Positions 54,121 to 63,929 of a stretch of 64,000 nt of DNA are shown here, in pieces. The DNA comes from an uncultured Anaerotignum sp. (lineage in GTDB: Bacteria > Bacillota > Clostridia > Lachnospirales > Anaerotignaceae), in the NCBI RefSeq assembly GCF_934277605.1, contig NZ_CAKQVD010000003.1, positions 5,284 through 69,283 of the forward strand. The letters run 5' to 3'. The notes below the pieces were generated by a model. It was not told where the DNA came from, searched no databases, and was given only the letters and a program-made list of their open reading frames with translations. Every line of letters starts with the position of its first letter. Within the stretch, counting starts at the first letter, position 1. The position numbers and the translations under genes were made by a program.

Positions 54121-55158
54121 ATGAAAAGCCATAGTGAAAGCTATAAAGCAGCAGGTGTAGATATTACAGCAGGGTATAAAGCGGTTGAACTGATGAAGGA
54201 GCATATCGCAAAAACCATGTCCGCAGGGGTTATGGGTGATATCGGCGGCTTCGGCGGTCTGTTTGAATTGAATATGACAGGCATCACAAAGCCTGTATTG
54301 GTCAGCGGTACAGACGGCGTTGGCACAAAGCTGAAGCTGGCATTTCTGATGGATAAGCATGATACCGTTGGGATTGACTGTGTGGCTATGTGTGTAAATG
54401 ATATCATCTGCGTTGGTGCAAAGCCCTTGTTCTTCTTGGACTATATCGCAGTGGGCAAAAACTTCCCCGAAAAAGTGGCAGCAATCGTTAGCGGCGTGGC
54501 AGAGGGCTGTGTGCAGTCCGGTGCGGCACTGATTGGCGGCGAAACAGCAGAAATGCCCGGCTTCTATCCCGAGGATGAATATGATTTGGCAGGCTTCTCC
54601 GTAGGTGTTGTCGATAAGGATAAAATCCTGAATAACAAAACCATCAAAGAGGGCGATGTGATTTTGGCTCTGCCCTCCAGCGGCGTACATTCCAACGGCT
54701 TCTCTTTGGTTCGTCGTGTGCTGGATGTAGAAAACACAGATATCAAAACACCCTTGGAGCGTCTGGGCGGCAAATCCATCGGCGAGGCACTTTTGGCTCC
54801 CACAAAAATCTATGTAAAGCCTATGCTTGCTCTGTTTGAAGAAGTGAAGGTTAAGGCGGTTTCCCATATCACAGGCGGCGGCTTCTATGAAAATATCCCT
54901 CGTTCCATTCCGAAGGGCTTTGGTGCAAGAATCAATAAAGCGAGCCTGAAAACACCCCCTATCTTTGATTTGATTATGGAAACAGGCAATATCCCCGAAA
55001 GAGATATGTATAACACCTTCAACATGGGGGTTGGCATGAGTGTGGTTGTAGCAAAAGAGGATGCCGAAAAGGCAATCGAAATTTTGAAGGCAAACGGCGA
55101 GGACGCTTATATCATGGGCGAAATCATTACATCCGAGGAAGGTGTTGTCATTGTCTAA
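54121..55158 (+). CDS. purM: Phosphoribosylformylglycinamidine cyclo-ligase (AIR synthetase)
   Basis: PurM closes the imidazole ring of FGAM with ATP to give AIR. The 345-residue protein shows the N-terminal SYKAAGVDI, the ATP-binding [29 protein letters not shown] and the C-terminal [13 protein letters not shown]. It overlaps the start of purN by eight bases and is part of the purE-purM-purN-... operon. Confidence 0.95.
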   Translation: MKSHSESYKAAGVDITAGYKAVELMKEHIAKTMSAGVMGDIGGFGGLFELNMTGITKPVLVSGTDGVGTKLKLAFLMDKHDTVGIDCVAMCVNDIICVGAKPLFFLDYIAVGKNFPEKVAAIVSGVAEGCVQSGAALIGGETAEMPGFYPEDEYDLAGFSVGVVDKDKILNNKTIKEGDVILALPSSGVHSNGFSLVRRVLDVENTDIKTPLERLGGKSIGEALLAPTKIYVKPMLALFEEVKVKAVSHITGGGFYENIPRSIPKGFGARINKASLKTPPIFDLIMETGNIPERDMYNTFNMGVGMSVVVAKEDAEKAIEILKANGEDAYIMGEIITSEEGVVIV

Positions 55159-55762
55159 GAAAACAAGACTGGCTGTATTTGTTTCCGGCGGCGGCACAAA
55201 TCTGCAGGCATTGATTGATGCAGAAAAAAGAGGGGAGATTCCCAGCGGCGAAATCGCACTGGTGTTGGCGAGCAATGATACGGCCTATGCGCTGACCAGA
55301 GCGGCAGAAAACAACATTCCCTCTGTTGTGGTTAAGCGTAAGGAATTTGAAACACAGCTTGCATACGAAGAAGCGGTTAAGGCAATTCTTGCGGAAAACA
55401 GTATTGATATGATTGTTTTGGCAGGCTTTATGTCTATCCTCAGCGAAAATTTTACCGCTGCATATCCCAAACGTATCGTGAATGTGCATCCCTCCTTGAT
55501 TCCCTCCTTCTGCGGCAAGGGCTTCTATGGTCTGCATGTGCATGAGGCGGCATTGGAATACGGCGTAAAGGTAACAGGTGCAACAGTGCATTATGTAAAT
55601 GAAATCCCTGACGGCGGCGAAATTATTTTGCAGAAGGCCGTTGAAATTCAAGAGGGAGATACCCCTGAGGTACTGCAAAAGAGAGTGATGGAGCAGGCGG
55701 AGTGGGTTCTCCTGCCCAAAGCGGTTGAAATGGTGGCAGCAAGGCTGCAGAAAGGACTGTAA
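55151..55762 (+). CDS. purN: Phosphoribosylglycinamide formyltransferase PurN
   Basis: PurN formylates GAR using 10-formyl-tetrahydrofolate. The 203-residue protein opens [17 protein letters not shown] and contains [23 protein letters not shown] and the catalytic AGD-like [15 protein letters not shown] use the TTG at 55151 (start SKKTRLAVF) since GGAAGG is eight bases upstream; a GTG at 55142 or a TTG at 55145 would overlap that site. Translation is coupled to purM. Confidence 0.92.
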   Translation: MSKKTRLAVFVSGGGTNLQALIDAEKRGEIPSGEIALVLASNDTAYALTRAAENNIPSVVVKRKEFETQLAYEEAVKAILAENSIDMIVLAGFMSILSENFTAAYPKRIVNVHPSLIPSFCGKGFYGLHVHEAALEYGVKVTGATVHYVNEIPDGGEIILQKAVEIQEGDTPEVLQKRVMEQAEWVLLPKAVEMVAARLQKGL

Positions 55763-55766
55763 GAGC

Positions 55767-56486
55767 ATGAATGTATATAAAAAGGACACCATGAAGGATT
55801 TGGTAAAGGATAACAGCTATGTCGGCAGAGGCATTGTGATCGGCAAAACAGAGGACGGCACAAAGGCGGCTGTTGCATATTTCATCATGGGGCGCAGCGA
55901 AAACAGCCGAAACCGTATCTTTAAAGAAGAGGGCGAGGATGTAATGATTTATCCCTTTGATGAATCCAAGGTGGAGGACCCTTCCTTGATTATCTATGCC
56001 CCCATCCGCAAGCTGCAGGATAAGCTGATTGTTACAAACGGCGACCAGACAGACACCATTCGTGATTTTGTTGTGCAGGGCAAATCCTTTGAGGATGCAC
56101 TGGAAACCAGAGAATTTGAACCCGATTCTCCCAACTGGACACCCAGAATCAGTGGTATGCTGAGCTTTGCGGAAAATGATTTTACATATAAAATGAGCAT
56201 TTTGAAAAGTGCGGATGAAGCCGGAACAGCCTGCAACAGATTTACCTATTCCTATAAGGCAATCGCAGGTGTAGGCCACTTCCTGCACACCTATATGGGC
56301 GACGGCAATCCTCTGCCCACCTTTACAGGCGAGCCGGAGCGTGCAAGCATTCCCAATGATATTGATGCATGGACAAAGGAAATCTGGGAAAATCTGAATG
56401 AGCAGAATAAGATTTCCATTTATGTACGCTTCACAGACCTGAAAACAGGCGCAGTTGAAAACAGAATGATTAACAAGAACGCATAA
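55767..56486 (+). CDS. purO: IMP cyclohydrolase, archaeal PurO-like
   Basis: This 239-residue protein resembles PurO of methanogens: MNVYKKDTMKDLV..., then VGRGIVIGKTEDG, YFIMGRSENSRNRIF and CGDAGTACNRFTYSYKA-like segments, with the C-terminal VGHFLHTYMGDGNPLP. PurO closes FAICAR to IMP, the last step of purine synthesis, and replaces the C-terminal half of PurH. It lies directly before a free-standing AICAR transformylase gene, so the two together do the job of PurH. The ATG at 55767 follows AAAGGA by ten bases. This arrangement is known from Clostridia, but the protein's activity is inferred. Confidence 0.84.
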   Translation: MNVYKKDTMKDLVKDNSYVGRGIVIGKTEDGTKAAVAYFIMGRSENSRNRIFKEEGEDVMIYPFDESKVEDPSLIIYAPIRKLQDKLIVTNGDQTDTIRDFVVQGKSFEDALETREFEPDSPNWTPRISGMLSFAENDFTYKMSILKSADEAGTACNRFTYSYKAIAGVGHFLHTYMGDGNPLPTFTGEPERASIPNDIDAWTKEIWENLNEQNKISIYVRFTDLKTGAVENRMINKNA

Positions 56487-56534
56487 GCATTGTTGTCGGA
56501 ACGGTTCCTTAAGGGAAGAAAGGAGTTTTACCAA

Positions 56535-57719
56535 ATGAAAGAGTTTGAATTAAAATATGGCTGCAATCCAAACCAGAAGCCTGCAAAAATCTTTATGGAG
56601 GATGGCAGTGATTTGCCCATCGAAATTCTTTGTGGCAGGCCGGGCTATATCAATTTTTTGGATGCGTTTAACAGTTGGCAGTTGGTAAAGGAAATCAAAG
56701 AGGCATTGGGTATACCTGCGGCAACCTCCTTTAAGCACGTTAGCCCCACCTCTGCGGCAGTCGGCACACCAATGAGTGATGCGCTGAAAAAGGCTTGCTT
56801 TGTGGATGATATCGAAGATTTGGATGCTTCCCCGCTTGCACTGGCTTACGCAAGAGCCAGAGGGACAGACAGAATGTCCTCCTTCGGCGACTGGATTGCG
56901 CTGAGCGATGTTTGTGATGCAACAACCGCAAGGCTGATTAAAAGAGAGGTTTCCGACGGCATTATTGCGCCCGGCTACACAGAGGAAGCACTGGAAATTC
57001 TGAAAACAAAGAAAAAAGGCAACTATAATATCGTTAAAATCGATCCTAATTATGTGCCTGCCGTGCAGGAAAAGAAGCAGGTGTTCGGCATTACCTTTGA
57101 ACAGGGCAGAAATAACTTTGCCATCAATAAAGCTCTTTTGGAAAATGTGGTAACCGAAAACAAGAATCTGCCCGAGGAGGCAAAGCGTGACCTGATTATC
57201 GCATTGATTACACTGAAATATACACAGTCCAACTCCGTATGCTTTGCAAAGGACGGACAGGCCATCGGTGTTGGCGCAGGGCAGCAGTCCAGAATCCATT
57301 GCACCAGATTGGCAGGCAATAAAGCAGATATCTGGCACCTCAGACAGCATGAAAAGGTATTAAATCTGCCTTTCCTGCCTACTGTCGGCCGCCCCGATAG
57401 AGATAACACCATTGATATTTATATCTCCGATGATTACGAGGATGTTTTGGCTGAAGGTACATGGCAGACATTGTTCTCCGAAAAGCCCGAACCTCTGACA
57501 AAGGAGGAAAAGAAGGCATATCTTTCCACAATCAAGGGTGTAGCGCTTGGCTCTGATGCCTTCTTCCCCTTCGGCGACAATATTGAACGTGCGGCAAAGA
57601 GCGGCGTAAGCTATATCGCAGAGCCCGGCGGCTCCATTCGGGATGATAATGTGATTGAAACCTGCAATAAATTCGGCATGGCAATGGCATTCACAGGCAT
57701 GAGATTGTTCCATCACTAA
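56535..57719 (+). CDS. AICAR transformylase (PurH AICARFT domain only)
   Basis: The 394-residue protein corresponds to the C-terminal domain of bifunctional PurH, which transfers a formyl group to AICAR. It opens KYGCNPNQKPAKIF and shows SFKHVSPTSAAVGTP, DRMSSFGDW, VGAGQQSRIHCTRLAGNKAD and DAFFPFGDNIERAA. The N-terminal MGS-like IMP cyclohydrolase domain of PurH is missing; the PurO-like gene just upstream supplies that step. AAAGGAG lies before the ATG at 56535, which excludes the longer frame start at 56490. It is followed 20 bp later by purD. Confidence 0.92.
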   Translation: MKEFELKYGCNPNQKPAKIFMEDGSDLPIEILCGRPGYINFLDAFNSWQLVKEIKEALGIPAATSFKHVSPTSAAVGTPMSDALKKACFVDDIEDLDASPLALAYARARGTDRMSSFGDWIALSDVCDATTARLIKREVSDGIIAPGYTEEALEILKTKKKGNYNIVKIDPNYVPAVQEKKQVFGITFEQGRNNFAINKALLENVVTENKNLPEEAKRDLIIALITLKYTQSNSVCFAKDGQAIGVGAGQQSRIHCTRLAGNKADIWHLRQHEKVLNLPFLPTVGRPDRDNTIDIYISDDYEDVLAEGTWQTLFSEKPEPLTKEEKKAYLSTIKGVALGSDAFFPFGDNIERAAKSGVSYIAEPGGSIRDDNVIETCNKFGMAMAFTGMRLFHH

Positions 57720-57739
57720 TCGGGAAAGGAGCGGATAGA

Positions 57740-59002
57740 ATGAAAATTATGGTAGTCGGTGGCGGCGGCAGAGAGCATGCCATCATTAAAAAAATCAAAG
57801 AAAACCCCGCAGTGACAGAGCTGTATGCACTGCCCGGCAACGGCGGCATTGCCAAGGATGCCGTTTGCGTGGATATTGCCGCAAAGGATGTTGACGGCGT
57901 GGTTCAATTTGCAAAGGAAAAGGCAATTGATTTTGCTGTGGTTGCACCGGATGATCCTCTGGTGCTTGGCATGGTGGATGCACTGAATGCAATCGGTATT
58001 CCTTGCTTTGGCCCCGATAAAAAGGCGGCAATTCTGGAGGGCAGCAAGGTGTTCTCCAAAAATCTGATGAAAAAATACGGTATTCCTACGGCAGCGTATG
58101 AAGTGTTTGATGATATGGAAAAGGCATTGGCTTATCTTGAAACCGCACCTCTGCCGACAGTTGTGAAGGCGGATGGCTTGGCATTGGGCAAAGGCGTTAT
58201 CATTGCGGAAACAAAGGAGCAGGCACAGGATGCCGTACGCTCTATGATGGCAGATAAGGTGTTCGGCGCAAGCGGCGACCATATCGTTATTGAAGAATTT
58301 ATGACAGGCCCTGAGGTTTCCGTTCTTGCCTTCACAGATGGCAAAACAATGGTTCCCATGGTTTCCGCAATGGACCATAAGAGAGCCTTGGATGGAGATA
58401 AGGGGCTGAACACCGGCGGCATGGGTACCATTGCACCCAACCCCTTCTATACTGATGCTGTGGCAAAGGAATGTATGGAAAAGATTTTTGTGCCTACCAT
58501 GGAGGCAATGAATCAGGAGGGACGCACCTTTAAGGGCTGCCTGTTCTTCGGTCTGATGATTACACCTGCCGGCCCCAAGGTAATTGAATATAACTGCCGC
58601 TTCGGCGATCCCGAAACACAGGTGGTTCTGCCCCTGCTGGAAAGCGATTTGCTGACCATCATGCAGGCAGTAGCGGCAGAAAGGCTGGCTGATGTTGAAG
58701 TAAAATTCAGCGATAAGGCGGCTTGCTGTGTCATCATGGCATCCGCAGGCTATCCGCAGAGCTATGAAAAGGGCTTCCCCATCACATTGCCCGAAAAGGA
58801 TCAGTTGATTTTTGTTGCAGGCGCAAAGGCGGCAGATGGCAAGCTTTTGACAAACGGCGGTCGTGTGTTGGGCGTAACGGAAATTGCGGATACATTGCCC
58901 GAGGCAATCGCAAAAGCCTATGACGCTGTGAAAACAGTGAAATTCGACAATGCCTTCTTTAGAAACGATATTGGTAAGAAAGCGCTTGCAGCGGAGGTAT
59001 AA
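57740..59002 (+). CDS. purD: Phosphoribosylamine-glycine ligase
   Basis: PurD joins phosphoribosylamine and glycine with ATP to make GAR. The 420-residue ATP-grasp protein has the start IMVVGGGGREHAI, KADGLALGKGVI, GPEVSVLAF, NTGGMGTIAPNPF and NCRFGDPETQV. AAAGGAG precedes the ATG. It sits between the AICAR transformylase gene and purL, five bases before the latter. Confidence 0.96.
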   Translation: MKIMVVGGGGREHAIIKKIKENPAVTELYALPGNGGIAKDAVCVDIAAKDVDGVVQFAKEKAIDFAVVAPDDPLVLGMVDALNAIGIPCFGPDKKAAILEGSKVFSKNLMKKYGIPTAAYEVFDDMEKALAYLETAPLPTVVKADGLALGKGVIIAETKEQAQDAVRSMMADKVFGASGDHIVIEEFMTGPEVSVLAFTDGKTMVPMVSAMDHKRALDGDKGLNTGGMGTIAPNPFYTDAVAKECMEKIFVPTMEAMNQEGRTFKGCLFFGLMITPAGPKVIEYNCRFGDPETQVVLPLLESDLLTIMQAVAAERLADVEVKFSDKAACCVIMASAGYPQSYEKGFPITLPEKDQLIFVAGAKAADGKLLTNGGRVLGVTEIADTLPEAIAKAYDAVKTVKFDNAFFRNDIGKKALAAEV

Positions 59003-59007
59003 ATAGC

Positions 59008-62000
59008 ATGGTTTATAGAATTTATGTAGAAAAAAAACAGGGCTTAACTGCAGAGGCAGATGCTCTGAAAAATGATATCGTCAATCTGTTGGGTATTCAT
59101 GGCTTGACAGGTCTGCGTCTGCTGAATCGTTATGATGCAGAGCAGTTGGATAAGGATTTGTTTGATTACTGCACAAGGGCTGTTTTCTCTGAACCCCAGC
59201 TGGATGATTTGAGAGAAGAAATCCCCACAGATGGTGCGGCTGTGTTTGCAGTGGAATATCTGCCCGGTCAGTTTGACCAGAGAGCAAATTCTGCGGCAGA
59301 ATGTATTCAGATTATTTCCAAGCAGGAAAGACCATTGATTAAAACCGCAAAGGTTTATGTTCTGTATGGCAATCTGAGCAAGGAGGATGTTGAGGAAATC
59401 AAGAAATACCTCATCAACCCTGTGGAATCCAGAGAGGCATCCTTGGATGCGTTTGAAACACTGGATGTAAAATATGAAATTCCCACAGAGGTTGCAACCG
59501 TGGAGGGCTTCTGTGAAATGGATGAAGCGGCATTAGCGGCTTATATCAAGAATATGGGTCTGGCAATGGATTTGGATGATATCAAGGTTTGTCAGAATTA
59601 TTTCCTGAGCGAGCAGAGAGATCCCACAATTACAGAAATCAAAATGATTGATACCTATTGGTCCGATCACTGCCGTCATACCACCTTCCTCACAACCATT
59701 GACAGCATCAAATTTGAGGATGAAACCTTGCAGGCTGCATATCAGGAATATCTTGTAACCAGAGAGGCAATCGGCAGAACAAAGCCCATCAATTTGATGG
59801 ATATGGGTACGATTGTGGCAAAATTCCTCAAAAAAGAGGGCAAGCTTGATAAGCTGGATGAATCCGAGGAAATCAATGCCTGCACCGTTAAAATTGATGT
59901 AGACGTAGAAGGCAAAACAGAAAAATGGCTCCTGCTGTTTAAAAATGAAACCCATAATCATCCTACGGAAATTGAACCCTTTGGCGGTGCGGCAACCTGT
60001 GTGGGCGGTGCCATTCGTGACCCTCTGAGCGGACGCTCCTATGTATATGCCGCAATGCGTGTAACCGGTGCAGGCAACCCCCTGACACCCGTTTCCGAAA
60101 CACTGCGCGGCAAGCTGCCCCAGAGAAAAATCGTGACAACTGCGGCAGCAGGCTATAGCTCCTATGGCAACCAGATTGGTCTGGCAACCGGACAGGTGGA
60201 TGAGCTGTACCATGACGGCTATGTTGCAAAGAGAATGGAAATCGGTGCGGTAATTGCGGCTGCGCCTGCGGAAAATGTACGCAGAGAACGCCCCGTTGAC
60301 AGCGATATCGTTATCCTTTTGGGCGGCAAAACAGGGCGTGACGGCTGTGGCGGTGCAACAGGCTCCTCCAAGTCTCACACACTGGAATCCTTGGAAAGCT
60401 GCGGTGCAGAGGTACAGAAGGGCAATGCTCCCGAAGAAAGAAAGCTGCAAAGATTGTTCCGCAACCCCGAAGCCTCTAAGCTGATTAAGCGTTGTAACGA
60501 CTTCGGCGCAGGCGGCGTTTCCGTTGCTATCGGCGAATTGGCGGATGGTCTGGAAATTGATTTGAACGCGGTTCCCAAAAAATATGATGGCTTGGATGGT
60601 ACAGAGCTTGCGATTTCCGAATCTCAGGAAAGAATGGCTGTTGTTGTTGCGGCAGAGGATGTTGCACGCTTCAAAGAGCTTGCTTATGCAGAAAATCTGG
60701 AAGCAACCGTTGTTGCAAGGGTAACAGAAAAGCCTTATCTCGTTATGAACTGGAATGGCAAGCAGATTGTAAATATCTCCCGTGCATTCTTGGATTCCAA
60801 CGGTGCAGAAAAGCATATCGACATTATGCCCGACGCTCCTAAGCCTTTTGCAAAGGAAATCCCTGCGGATTTCAAAAAGGGCTATCTGGATTTGGCACAG
60901 GACTTGAACGTATGCTCTAAGAGAGGCCTTTCCGAAAGATTTGACTCCACCATCGGCGCAGGCACAGTTTTGATGCCCTTCGGCGGTAAAAATCAGAAAA
61001 CACCCATTCAGGCTATGGTAAATAAGGTATCCGTTGAAAAGAAGGATACCACCACCTGCTCTCTGATGGCATGGGGCTATAACCCCTTCATTGCGGAAAA
61101 CAGCCCTTATCACAGTGCATATCTGGCAGTTGTGGAATCTGTTGCAAAGCTGGTGGCAACAGGTGCAAAATTTGAGGATGTTTATCTTTCCTTCCAGGAA
61201 TATTTTGAAAAGCCCATGAAGGACGGCAAGCGTTGGGGCAAGCCTCTGGCAGCACTGTTGGGTGCATTCATGGCACAGAAGGGCTTGGAAATTGCGGCAA
61301 TCGGCGGCAAGGACTCCATGAGCGGTACCTTTGAGCATATCGATGTACCACCCACATTGGTTTCCTTTGCAGTAACAACAGATAGCATTAAAAACATCAT
61401 TTCTCCCGAATTTAAGGGCGAAGGACATCAGGTTGTTCTGTTGAAGCCCGAATATGATAAAGAAGGTCTGCCCACCACAGATAGCCTGAAAAAGCTGTTT
61501 GATGTGGTAACCGGCTTGATGAGAGAGGGCAAGGTTGCCGCAGCCTATACACCCACCTATGGCGGCGTAGCTGAGGCAATTTTGAAAATGACAATGGGTA
61601 ATGATATCGGCTTTACCTATGCAGAGGGGGTAAGCAAGGCGGATATCTTCGGCTATCACTACGGTGCATTTGTTCTGGAGCTGACAGGCGATGCAGAGGT
61701 TGGCACACTGCTTGGTACCACAGGCGGCAAGGCAATCGTCTGCGGCAGCGAAAGCATTGCCCTTGAGGAAATCTTTGCAGCTTATGAAAATAAACTGGAG
61801 GAAATCTATCCCATGCACACAGCGGCAGAGGAAAAGAAGGAAATTCCTACATTCACAACAAAGGCAGAGGGTATTTCCTATCACGCAAAAACAGCAGTTG
61901 CAAAGCCTCGTGTGCTGATTCCCGTATTCCCCGGTACAAACTGCGAATTTGATTCCGCAAAGGCAGTGGAGCGTGCAGGTGCAGAGGCAAATATCTTTGT

Positions 62001-62700
62001 CATCAACAACCTTTCCGCAGCAGGCATTGCAGATTCCATTGACCGCTTTGCAAAGGAAGTGAAGCAGGCACAGACCATCTTCATTCCCGGCGGCTTCTCC
62101 GGCGGCGATGAACCCGATGGCTCCGGTAAGTTCATCACAGCATTCTTCCGTAACCCCGAAATCAAGGAGGCTGTCACAGCACACCTGAAGGAGAAGGATG
62201 GCTTGATGATTGGTATTTGTAACGGCTTCCAGGCATTGATTAAGCTTGGCTTGGTGCCTTACGGCGAAATCATTGATACAGATGAAACCTGCCCGACATT
62301 GTCCTATAACACAATCAGCAGACACCAGTCTAAGATTGTTCGTGTGAGAGTGGCAACAGAAAAATCTCCTTGGCTGACAAATGTAAAAGCAGGGGATATC
62401 TTCAGCGTACCCATCTCCCACGGCGAAGGTCGTATTCTGGCTGCAGATCAGCTGGTGCAGGATTTGGCAGCAAAGGGTCAGATTTTGACACAGTATGTAG
62501 ACGAAAACGGTCTGCCTACCGATGATATCCAGTTCAATCCCAACGGCTCTACCCATGCGATTGAAGGTCTGATTTCTCCCGATGGTCGTGTTCTGGGTAA
62601 AATGGGGCATGCAGAGCGTATTGGCGATGGTCTGTATCAGAATGTAACGGGCAATTACGATATGAAGCTGTTTAAATCTATGGTAGAATATTTCAAATAA
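59008..62700 (+). CDS. purL: Phosphoribosylformylglycinamidine synthase, single-chain PurL
   Basis: This 1230-residue enzyme makes FGAM from FGAR, glutamine and ATP. It is the one-chain form, with an N-terminal PurS-like region, two AIRS-like halves (HNHPTEIEPFGGAATCVGG near residue 315, and GGKDSMSGTF near 770), and a C-terminal class I glutaminase domain with PVFPGTNCEFD and GICNGFQALI (catalytic C1071). B. subtilis instead splits this into PurS, PurL and PurQ. The ATG follows GGAGGT. It ends the purine operon; purF, purC and purB are not in the window. Confidence 0.95.
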   Translation: MVYRIYVEKKQGLTAEADALKNDIVNLLGIHGLTGLRLLNRYDAEQLDKDLFDYCTRAVFSEPQLDDLREEIPTDGAAVFAVEYLPGQFDQRANSAAECIQIISKQERPLIKTAKVYVLYGNLSKEDVEEIKKYLINPVESREASLDAFETLDVKYEIPTEVATVEGFCEMDEAALAAYIKNMGLAMDLDDIKVCQNYFLSEQRDPTITEIKMIDTYWSDHCRHTTFLTTIDSIKFEDETLQAAYQEYLVTREAIGRTKPINLMDMGTIVAKFLKKEGKLDKLDESEEINACTVKIDVDVEGKTEKWLLLFKNETHNHPTEIEPFGGAATCVGGAIRDPLSGRSYVYAAMRVTGAGNPLTPVSETLRGKLPQRKIVTTAAAGYSSYGNQIGLATGQVDELYHDGYVAKRMEIGAVIAAAPAENVRRERPVDSDIVILLGGKTGRDGCGGATGSSKSHTLESLESCGAEVQKGNAPEERKLQRLFRNPEASKLIKRCNDFGAGGVSVAIGELADGLEIDLNAVPKKYDGLDGTELAISESQERMAVVVAAEDVARFKELAYAENLEATVVARVTEKPYLVMNWNGKQIVNISRAFLDSNGAEKHIDIMPDAPKPFAKEIPADFKKGYLDLAQDLNVCSKRGLSERFDSTIGAGTVLMPFGGKNQKTPIQAMVNKVSVEKKDTTTCSLMAWGYNPFIAENSPYHSAYLAVVESVAKLVATGAKFEDVYLSFQEYFEKPMKDGKRWGKPLAALLGAFMAQKGLEIAAIGGKDSMSGTFEHIDVPPTLVSFAVTTDSIKNIISPEFKGEGHQVVLLKPEYDKEGLPTTDSLKKLFDVVTGLMREGKVAAAYTPTYGGVAEAILKMTMGNDIGFTYAEGVSKADIFGYHYGAFVLELTGDAEVGTLLGTTGGKAIVCGSESIALEEIFAAYENKLEEIYPMHTAAEEKKEIPTFTTKAEGISYHAKTAVAKPRVLIPVFPGTNCEFDSAKAVERAGAEANIFVINNLSAAGIADSIDRFAKEVKQAQTIFIPGGFSGGDEPDGSGKFITAFFRNPEIKEAVTAHLKEKDGLMIGICNGFQALIKLGLVPYGEIIDTDETCPTLSYNTISRHQSKIVRVRVATEKSPWLTNVKAGDIFSVPISHGEGRILAADQLVQDLAAKGQILTQYVDENGLPTDDIQFNPNGSTHAIEGLISPDGRVLGKMGHAERIGDGLYQNVTGNYDMKLFKSMVEYFK

Positions 62701-62733
62701 TTGCTGCTTTATTGAAGATAGTATAACAACGAG

Positions 62734-62759
62734 AGTGCCGGTATATCCGGCACTTTTGT
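62734..62759 (+). terminator. Terminator of the pur operon
   Basis: AGTGCCGG and CCGGCACT pair around TATAT and run into TTTTG. Confidence 0.88.
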
Positions 62760-62779
62760 TAGAAGAAAGGAACAAAAAA

Positions 62780-63817
62780 ATGATTCGTTTTGAGTGTGAT
62801 TATGCAGAGGGAATGCACCCTCGTATTTTGGAAAGATTAGTGGAAACCAATATGGAGCAGACTGTTGGCTATGGCGAGGATGCGCATTGCAAGCGTGCGG
62901 TGGAGCTGATTCGGCAGGCGTGCGGCAGGGAGGATGCGGATGTGCATTTTCTCGTTGGCGGCACACAGACCAATCTGACGGTAATCGGAAGTATTTTGCG
63001 TTCCTATCAGGGCGTTTTCTGTGCAAACACAGGGCATTTGAATGTGCATGAAACAGGTGCGATTGAAGCCACAGGCCATAAGGTCATCGTATTGCCGACC
63101 ACAGAGGATGGTAAGCTGACTGCGGAGGAAATTCAAAAGGCATATACGGCACATTGGAATGATGCAACCCATGAGCATATGGTACAGCCGGGCATGGTTT
63201 ATATTTCTCAGTCCACCGAGGATGGCACCACCTACACCAAAGCGGAGCTGGAGGAAATCAGTGCAACTTGCCGCAAATGTGAATTGCCGCTGTTTGTGGA
63301 TGGGGCGAGATTGGGCTATGCTTTGGCGGCAGAGGATTGCGATTATACTTTGCAGGATATTGCAATGCTTGCAGATGTGTTTTATATCGGCGGCACAAAG
63401 GTCGGTGCTATGATGGGCGAAGCGGTTGTAATCGTAAATCCTGCCTTGAAAAAGGATTTTCGCTATATCATTAAAAATCGTGGTGCTATGCTTGCAAAGG
63501 GCAGACTTTTGGGGATTCAGTTTGAAACACTCTTTGAGGATGGCTTGTATTTCCAAGTGGCAAAGCACGCAGATGATTTGGCAATGCAGATTCGCAAGGC
63601 GTTTGAGCAGAAGGGCATAAAAATGCTGTTTGATTCCAAAACAAATCAGCAGTTCCCGATTCTGCCAAACAAAATGATGGAAAAGCTGGCTGAAAAATAT
63701 GCGTTCTCCTTCTGGTGCGAGGTTGGAGCAGAGCATACGGCGGTTCGATTCTGCACAAGCTGGGCAACGAAGGAAGAAAACGTGGCTGAACTGCTTGAAG
63801 ATATTAAAAAGCTTTGA
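62780..63817 (+). CDS. Low-specificity threonine aldolase-like PLP enzyme
   Basis: The 345-residue protein belongs to the beta-eliminating lyase/threonine aldolase group of fold-type I PLP enzymes, which split L-threonine or allo-threonine to glycine and acetaldehyde. Family landmarks are MIRFECDYAEGMHPRIL, LVGGTQTNLTVIG, ETGAIEATGHKV, the cofactor aspartate in PLFVDGARLG, and the PLP lysine in YIGGTKVGAMMG (K207). Glycine from it could feed purine synthesis next door, which is inference. The ATG at 62780 follows AAAGGAAC-type spacing; the longer frame start at 62735 lies in the pur terminator. Confidence 0.88.
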   Translation: MIRFECDYAEGMHPRILERLVETNMEQTVGYGEDAHCKRAVELIRQACGREDADVHFLVGGTQTNLTVIGSILRSYQGVFCANTGHLNVHETGAIEATGHKVIVLPTTEDGKLTAEEIQKAYTAHWNDATHEHMVQPGMVYISQSTEDGTTYTKAELEEISATCRKCELPLFVDGARLGYALAAEDCDYTLQDIAMLADVFYIGGTKVGAMMGEAVVIVNPALKKDFRYIIKNRGAMLAKGRLLGIQFETLFEDGLYFQVAKHADDLAMQIRKAFEQKGIKMLFDSKTNQQFPILPNKMMEKLAEKYAFSFWCEVGAEHTAVRFCTSWATKEENVAELLEDIKKL

Positions 63818-63821
63818 TTTT

Positions 63822-63868
63822 TTGGGGACGCTGTCCCCAAGCCCCTGCCAAAGGAATAATTCCTTTGG
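63822..63868. repeat. Two adjacent palindromes after the threonine aldolase gene
   Basis: TTGGGGAC-GCT-GTCCCCAA (63822-63840) and CCAAAGGAA-TAA-TTCCTTTGG (63848-63868) are close perfect inverted repeats. Neither is followed by a clear T-tract, so they may be a structured repeat element rather than a normal terminator. Confidence 0.6.
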
Positions 63869-63929
63869 AAACCTATACCTTTCGGATATTTATATAAAAA
63901 CAAAAATCCCGATTGTACGATAAAATGAT

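Noticed and set aside
59533..62775. A 1080-codon open frame on the minus strand opposite purL
   Set aside because: It lies entirely opposite a certain gene, has no ribosome site, and its product is cysteine- and histidine-rich in a way typical of antisense frames made by the codon bias of the real gene.
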